From the NCBI GenBank assembly GCA_002077065.1, contig NAJO01000001.1, positions 558,001 through 622,000 on the forward strand: a stretch of 64,000 bases of DNA, in the 5' to 3' direction. Source of the DNA: Cryoendolithus antarcticus. Lineage: Eukaryota; Ascomycota; Dothideomycetes; Cladosporiales; Cladosporiaceae. The notes below the pieces were generated by a model. It was not told the origin of the DNA, searched no databases, and was given only the letters and a program-made list of their open reading frames with translations. The position numbers and the translations under genes were made by a program. Below, piece after piece: positions 58,151 to 64,000 of the stretch (position 1 is its first letter; each line of letters starts with the position of its first letter).

Positions 58151-59458
58151 CTACCGCGTGTCGTGTGTTTTCGTGCCTGGGCGGAGCTTGTGATGAGAGC
58201 TGCCGGTGTGTGGGACGGAGGTAACGTTCAACGCTAAGGTTGTGGTATATTCCAGGCAGCTACGACTCTGAGAGTTGCGGTGAGCGCGTACTCAGGTGAA
58301 GTGTGGATTGAGAAGTGCTAGACAGGTATCCTTGCTTGCTGCCGCGCCTGCAACGATGATAGAACTGACGGGGTGAAAGGGAGAACTTACAAGGCGACCG
58401 ACAAAGCTTCCTTGTCACCTGCTATACCAAGCGACGCGTACTGCTTGCACTCTTTCGAGTCTTTCCGTCGTCTTCGGTTCACGGGGCTGTGTTATTTCCG
58501 ATGGGCCGAGGAGGAAGGTTTGGGGTAAGAGAATGCGAAAGTCCGGCAAGGAGGCTGGTGGCGAGAAGTGCGCGGCCAGCAATCGATCACACAGAAATAG
58601 GTGAAATCACAAGACTCGACTTTGCACTGGGATATCGCGGTAGCTGAGGGATCTCGACGTTGACGTCGCCAAAGCCATCGGCAGCCTGCAGCTGTGGGGA
58701 GGCAGGTGCCATGGCTGCCCCTCCTTCGTCACTGCCCGTGCACAGCTGCAGGCACAGCATACTTTACATGAACGTAATAAAAGAGCCGAAAACATTCGCA
58801 TCATATCTCCATATTGTGCGATGTACCATGCTTGACTAAGACGAGTGTTGTGGAGTACACCGCGCATATTTGGCAATACTGCGCGACAAACCCTCGTACC
58901 TGCTGCTGACCTCGATGGGCGATCCGCAAAGACAGTGGTGCTTACGAGCAAGGACGAGAAGCCGGCGCGACTGCGCGAAACCGCTGCGACCGCTCGGCGA
59001 CTCATTGTGAAAGAGAAACGCTGTTGTATGCAGCGCCCGATAGTCTATTCGTGCTTACGATGTCAGCGAGAGGATCGTGCTTTCTGAAGCTCTCCTAGGC
59101 AGCATGAACAGTGATCCTTTATCGCAGTGCAATCTATGGTAGCGGTGTCGACCATGTGGATCTCTCGACCGATCGACTTCTCTTGTAGTTCGCGTGTCGG
59201 GGCACTCGGTTGTCACAGGATGTCTTTGCAGCTGGTGTTGGCCATGTGGGGTGCTACATGTATACGCAATGGGCTCCACGAGACAACAGGTGCGGTAGAC
59301 TTACATGCGGCGCTGTCGACAGCGATCAACCACTATGCAGCAGTCGCGCACGAGGTCAAGTCGATCACGCAGCAAGACGTGATAAGGTGACCACGGCGAG
59401 CACGTCGGGACGTCTGGGTCATTACTGCAGGGCATTGATATCCTGCAACCTTCAATCG
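58151..59458. other. Intergenic between the phosphatase and VPS2
   Basis: About 1.3 kb. Open frames (58607-59005 minus, 59127-59390 plus) have no recognisable domain. A TGACGTC CRE-like site lies near 58661-58667. No RNA gene was seen. Confidence 0.5.
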
Positions 59459-60225
59459 TCATCTTCGTAAACCATCAAGTCTTGCTTGCAGATCATCATC
59501 TCCAGGATCGCCACCTATTGCTTGTGCGACCTTGCCTTCTGCAACCTTCTGGCCTTGTAAGCCCTGCGGCGTCTCCCCAAGCTACACATCACGTTAGCCC
59601 TCTTCTTCACCAACCTCCGACATCCACAATAACTCACTGACTGCCCCAAATCCACCCCAATCTCATCCAACACCTGATTCACCACCTCCTCCCCCTCCTC
59701 CTCATCCTCCAGCCCCGTCACATCATCGATAGCATCATCCATCATCTCCTGCCTCTGATCCATAACATCGTTCTCCCTCTCAAACTCCATCGCAATCCGC
59801 TGCAGCGCCGGTAAATTCATCTGCCGATTCATGCTCCCCAGCAACTTCGTCGCGCCCTTCATGCTCTCCATCATCTGCTGATTACTCCGTACGGTTTGTA
59901 TTCGTAGCGAGATTGCTTGGAGTTGTGTGCGCATTTGGTAGAATTTCTGGATGTACCGTCGTGTTCGGACGAGGTCTTTGGCTTGGACTTTGACGGCGCC
60001 CATTTGGCCTGCTTTTGCATTTTTGCGGATGTCGGCTACGAGCTTCTTTTCTTGGTTCTCGAGTTTGGTTCGTTCGCGGTCGAGTTCGCGTTGGGTTTTT
60101 TCGAGGGCGCGTTGGTGTTTCCGAAGACGCTCGGCGGGGGTCATGCGTTTGCCGAAGGCCCATTCTACGATCTGCTATGTTGTCAGTGCGTGAATCGGAA
60201 GCTCGTCTGGTAGACTTGCGTTCAT
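59459..60225 (-). CDS. VPS2: ESCRT-III subunit Vps2 (Did4/CHMP2)
   Basis: Vps2 caps and recruits Vps4 to ESCRT-III filaments at endosomes. Exons are 60225-60220, 60174-59638 and 59581-59459, encoding 221 residues with a TGA stop. The first exon is only ATG AAC; the 45-nt intron 1 is GC-AG (GCAAGT...CATAG) and joins to QIVEWAFGKRMTPAERLRKH, which matches the short N-terminus of Vps2. The basic helical core includes LVRTRRYIQKFYQMRTQLQA and MNRQMNLPALQRIAMEFERE. An acidic stretch (TGLEDEEEGEEVVNQVLDEI) follows. The last exon ends DDDLQARLDGLRR, the MIM1 motif that binds the Vps4 MIT domain. Unspliced reading of the second intron would lose this motif and stop at a TAG, 59517-59515. Confidence 0.92.
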
Positions 60226-60569
60226 AGCTGCGGTTGCTGCGCGAGGGCAGCCAGGATTGGGGATATGTCGTTTTCTTGGTGGTGAAGCTTCTCGTAGTGG
60301 AATTGTGACCGGAGAGGGGGCGACTTCAGATCAGTGAGAAAGTTTTGTTCAGGTAGATGTACTGTAGTGCATTCAATGCTGTCGCCTGTTACTTGTCCGT
60401 ATGCCTGTAGTGGATCGCCGCTCGGCAACTCCGGGGATGTTCAAGAACATCCGCTGTTCATGGCAAGCAACGCCACCAAACAGCCTAGCATTCCTTGATA
60501 GACATCATTGTTGCACCTAGAAAGTAACATGCTGGATTCGACTACCAGCATTACAAGTAGACCGACGAG
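60226..60569. promoter_or_regulatory. Divergent promoter of VPS2 and FZO1
   Basis: 344 bp separate the two start codons, which are transcribed away from each other, so both promoters must share this interval. No specific site could be assigned. Confidence 0.5.
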
Positions 60570-63423
60570 ATGAACCCCGACAACCCCTTCTCAGACGCCT
60601 TCACCGGCGCCGGCGCATCATCATCGCGAGCTGGCGGACGACCGGGGTACATGACAGTGGGAGGCAGCTCAGTCTCGCAGAGCGCAGCACGACTACAGGC
60701 ATTACTGGACGAAGACTCTGGCTATGGTGGAAGTAGCGCAGGCGACGAGGCATCGGAAGGGTCATGGCATCCAGGACTATCGCAAGACCGCTTCACGCCA
60801 GTGCACACCCCGATGAGGGATGGCGACCCGAATGACGCCTCTGATCCCGAGAGGAAGGCACTCGCCAGCCATGTGCATCAGCTTTTTTACAACCAGAATC
60901 GGACCGCGCTCGGGCGGGCTATCAATCAGACGGTGGAGACGCTGAAGAAGCTGCAGGAGATGAATGCCAAATGGCCCGCACACTACCCGACTGTGCAACG
61001 ACCGCCTGCATTACCGCCAGCGCGACCAGACATCCGTCCTGGGCTGCATCACACACAGTCGACATCAGACAACCACAGAGGGCTCGACCGAACACCCAAA
61101 CGACCCAACCCGCTCAAACGAGCCGAGACGTCACTAGGAGAGCAGTCGAGCGCAGCAGAGTCGAGCGAAGATGCTGCTGCAAAAGCAGTGAAGGCAGAGC
61201 CACGGCTGGTCACTCCGCAACTCGCTCAGCAATTCTCTGTGCTGAAGATCGAGTTGAAGATGGAGGGCTTGCCGCAGACGGAGATCGTGCATTCTCTGGA
61301 GAAGCAGTCTGTGGCTGCACTACTGGACAATCAGATCAACAACAGCATCCGGCATCTCTTCTCATTACGGGACCGGATAGAGGATACGTCGAGTAAAGTC
61401 TTGGTAACTGGTGATCTTAATGCTGGCAAATCGACGTTCTGCAACGCTCTATTACGGCGGAAGGTGCTACCTGAGGATCAGCAGCCGTGCACTAGTATCT
61501 TCTGCGAGGTGCTAGACTCGCGAGAGAATGGAGGCGTCGAAGAAGTTCACGCAATACCCCATGGCATCACCTACGAACGCAATGACGAAAGCACATATTC
61601 TGTCTACGCACTCAAGCAGCTCGAAGAGATTGTCATCGACAGCGAGCGGTGGTCTCAGTGCAAGGTCTACATCAAAGACATTCGATCTGTTGACCAGTCG
61701 TTGTTGAACAACGGCGTCGTCGACATTGCGCTGATTGATGCTCCTGGCCTGAACAACGACTCTCTAAAGACTACTGCAGTCTTCGCACGACAAGAAGAGA
61801 TCGATGTAGTCATCTTCGTCGTCTCAGCGGCCAATCACTTCACCCTGTCAGCAAAGGAGTTCATCTTCAACGCCGCACGAGAGAAGGCTTATATGTTCAT
61901 GGTAGTCAACGGCTATGATCAGATTCGCGACAAGAAGCGATGTCAAGAGACGATATTGAAGCAGATCGGTCATCTCAGTCCAGCGACCATGAAGGAGGCA
62001 ACTGAGCTAGTGCACTTCGTTTCAAGCAATGCTATCCCAGTCGCGCCAGCTGGCGGCTCAGGACCAAGCGGAGGCTCTGGAGGCAGTGGCTCCGCATCGT
62101 TTGATGACGGTGACAACGCGCCTGACAAAGACGACGACGATGACGGCGAGCCGTCTGGCAAGCATGGCGAGCCCGGATCACCTCCCAAGAAGGGCAAGGG
62201 CAAAGAGAAGGAGGCGCTGGATGACTTCAATGAGCTCGAAGCCTCACTACGGCGCTTCGTACTTGAAAAGCGTGCTAGGTCAAAGCTTGCACCCGCCAAG
62301 ACGTACCTCATGAACGTTCTCGGTGATCTCGGCACCCTTGCCGGCGTGAACAAGGACGTCGCACAGAACGAGCTCGATCGCGTTACACGAGAGCTAGAGA
62401 GTCTCGAGCCAGTATTCGAGCAGTCGAAGAAAGCGCGGACGCAGGCTGATGATACAGTGGCTGGCCAAATCGAGGAGACGTCGCAGGAAGTCTACTCACT
62501 CACGCGGAATACGCTGAACTCCTCGATCTCCCGTGTGGCCGAAGCAGATCTGGGCGTAGAATATCCCGGCCTTTTTGGCGCGTACTCCTTCGCAGATGAT
62601 CTCAAGACAGCGATGCTCGCGCAAGTCTCGGATACCGTGCGCTGGTGCGAAGAGCGGGCTCGTGAGAAGACTGTGTCGGGCGTGAACGGAATCAAGCAGC
62701 TCGGCATATTGCATCTGGGAGACCAGTACACGGATCTCACGTTCCGGTCTGAGAAGATGTTTACTAGCCGTCGGGATGCTCTGGCAAGGCAGGTAGACTT
62801 TGAGACGGAGCTGTGGGACTTCTTCGACTTTGCCAATCTGTGGGAGAGGCAGGAGAAGGTTGCGGGTGCGAGTATGGCTGTCACTGTTGCTGGTGTTGTC
62901 GTGACAAGATTGATTGGAGGAGTGGGGTGGTTGGACGGCGCATTGACTGCGACGAAGGTCGTGGGCCCGAATAATCTACGAAGAGTAATGGTGCCGGGTC
63001 TTGTCGTTGCTGGTGAGTTCTTGCACTGCTCACGTCTTTCTAGGCCACTTCATACTGACATACTTCCCAGCCATCCTCGGCATATCCTACACCCTCTCGC
63101 AAATCCCCTCCTCCCTGCCCCGCCGCCTCTCAGCCAAACTCGCAGCCCAACTCGACTCCCTCGACTACGTCCACAGCAACAGCACGCGCGTATCCACCGA
63201 AGTCCGCCGCGCGCTCAAATTCCCTGCTGATCGCTTGCGAGAGGGGCTGCAGCGGAATATGGAGAGCTTGCAAAAGCAGCGCAGCGAGACCGTGAAGGTT
63301 AGAGTGGAGAGCGAGGTGGCGAGGAAGTATTTCGGAAATTTGGTAAGGGAGAGTGGGGAGATAAGGGGCAGGGTGGAGAGGGTGGATTTGGAGGGTCCGG
63401 CGCCGGGGTTACTGGGGGCGTGA
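60570..63423 (+). CDS. FZO1: Mitofusin-like dynamin GTPase (Fzo1)
   Basis: Fzo1 fuses mitochondrial outer membranes. Exons are 60570-63012 and 63071-63423 (58-nt intron GTGAGT...TTCCCAG), encoding 931 residues with a TGA stop. Residues 1-220 are a disordered and coiled N-terminus (LGRAINQTVETLKKLQEMNA). The GTPase starts near 280 with P-loop GDLNAGKSTF, switch PCTSIFCEV, DIALIDAPGLNNDS (DxxG), and VVNGYDQIRDK. At about 490-545 there is a Gly/Ser and acidic-then-basic low-complexity insert. Two transmembrane segments lie near 767-790 (MAVTVAGVVVTRLIGGVGWL) and 805-826 (VPGLVVAAILGISYTLS); the splice junction falls inside the second. A C-terminal heptad region (VSTEVRRALKFPADRLREGL) follows. 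The length is somewhat above yeast Fzo1 (855), accounted for by N-terminal and linker inserts. Confidence 0.93.
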
Positions 63424-63870
63424 GAGAGTAGGGTAATGGAGTGCATGACGTGGGATGGAAAAGGCGTTCTGGGGTTCTGTTCGGTGTAGATATCCCCTCT
63501 GAAGAGACGACGTTATTTGAGCTGTGAGACTGTCGTCTCTTCGTGTCCCAGCGGCGAGAATCTCAGCATGGCTACGCTAGTGACAATCTGACCAAGTCCG
63601 CTTCTCTTAACGGTCTGTCCCAATGAGAGTGCAGGCCGTCGTGTCCTCCACCATTGCGCTCATCCACTTCCGCCTAAGAACAGGGCTTGGCAGCAGACAG
63701 ACTTTCGGCACGCCCGCCCGATGCAGATCCTGGACCCCTGCATCTGCATAAGGCTGACGAGGCGCAAGAACGATTGGGAAAGGGTCTCACAGTTGTTGAT
63801 TTGTATCCTTTTCGCCTCCGACTCCTCCTACACTCCCCCAGTCACTCGCTTTTTCATCCCTCCCGAGCGC
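63424..63870. other. Intergenic, 3' of FZO1 and 5' of the next gene
   Basis: About 450 bp with the perfect inverted repeat at 63501-63542. A pyrimidine-rich stretch (63800-63870) precedes the next ATG, as is common in fungal core promoters. Confidence 0.5.
63501..63542. repeat. Perfect inverted repeat, 11-bp arms, 20-nt loop
   Basis: GAAGAGACGAC and GTCGTCTCTTC flank 20 nt, starting 78 bp after the FZO1 stop. It could form a hairpin in the FZO1 3' UTR, or be a paired binding site for the next gene. Confidence 0.65.
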
Positions 63871-64000
63871 ATGTCCGCCAATCCCACCGCTGCACCCCGC
63901 TCATCCGTCTGGTCATACCTCTCATTCTCGTCTCTCCAACAATCGCAACCCAGACGTCGCAGCAGCTCGACCGTCCTGCCCAGACGCGAGAGGACCACTC
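63871..64000 (+). CDS. Start of an unidentified gene, cut by the window edge
   Basis: An ATG at 63871 (GCGC-ATG-TCC context) behind a CT-rich leader opens a frame that stays open to the end. It begins MSANPTAAPRSSVWSYLSF and continues Gln/Arg/Ser-rich. No domain can be recognised in 43 residues. It is reported because leader and codon use look genuine. Confidence 0.45.
   Translation, partial: MSANPTAAPRSSVWSYLSFSSLQQSQPRRRSSSTVLPRRERTT

Noticed and set aside
59515..59517. TAG stop of the unspliced VPS2 frame
   Set aside because: Splicing 59637-59582 puts the exon in another frame and yields the MIM1 ending with a TGA stop.

Overview
This window looks like nuclear DNA of a filamentous ascomycete. 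Genes are interrupted by short GT-AG introns, mostly 45-60 nt, with CTGAC/CTAAC-type branch sites. Two genes carry Zn2Cys6 clusters and one an Adr1-type C2H2 pair. Typical fungal families are present (sedolisin, SRP21, mL67/Mhr1, DUG3, Vac8, Trm3, VAO-type oxidase). The gene mix suggests a dothideomycete, but that is an impression, not a proof. Genes lie on both strands, singly, with no operons.

Layout. 1-4.7 kb: the 3' end of mitochondrial EF-Tu (+) and a Trm3-like tRNA ribose methyltransferase (-). 4.9-6.8 kb: a Zn2Cys6 regulator (-). 8.0-11.1 kb: a large ankyrin protein (+). 11.3-13.5 kb: a damaged VAO-type flavin oxidase (-). 13.8-16.3 kb: a secreted sedolisin (-). 17.0-19.1 kb: a UVRAG/Vps38-like protein (-). 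19.4-23.5 kb: mL67/Mhr1-like (+), RPA3 (+) and DUG3 (-). 24.3-28.0 kb: an Adr1-like C2H2 factor (-). 28-31.9 kb: a gene-poor tract. 31.9-35.7 kb: SRP21 (-), a DUF1308 protein (+) and a 2OG-Fe(II) oxygenase (-). 36.1-39.2 kb: an Aro80-like Zn2Cys6 factor (-). 39.9-42.7 kb: a protein kinase (-). 44.6-46.7 kb: Vac8 (+). 48.4-52.1 kb: a multicopper oxidase (+) facing an aromatic amino acid decarboxylase (-). 52.4-60.2 kb: Tdp1 (+), the AMPK gamma subunit Snf4 (-), a PP2C phosphatase (-) and ESCRT-III Vps2 (-). 60.6-63.4 kb: a mitofusin Fzo1 (+). From 63.9 kb an unknown gene begins.

Most genes are conserved housekeeping functions with no obvious shared pathway. Broad themes are mitochondria (EF-Tu, mL67, Fzo1), endomembrane and vacuole traffic (UVRAG/Vps38, Vac8, Vps2, SRP21) and nutrient signalling (Snf4, PP2C, kinase, Aro80-like).

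The most unusual signal is a set of in-frame TAG codons inside otherwise intact reading frames: one in the Trm3 gene, one in the Zn2Cys6 gene and up to two in the VAO gene. There are also frameshifts in the VAO gene and at the signal-peptide junction of the multicopper oxidase. These may be real decay, sequencing errors or, for the TAG-only cases, recoding (readthrough or A-to-I mRNA editing). Other points are two GC-AG introns, a 6-nt first coding exon in VPS2, a Vac8 lacking the usual Gly2, in-frame retainable introns in VAC8 and the kinase, strong inverted repeats in gene-free tracts, and a small high-GC3 ORF in the gene desert. Exon coordinates were derived by hand from splice signals and frame continuity.
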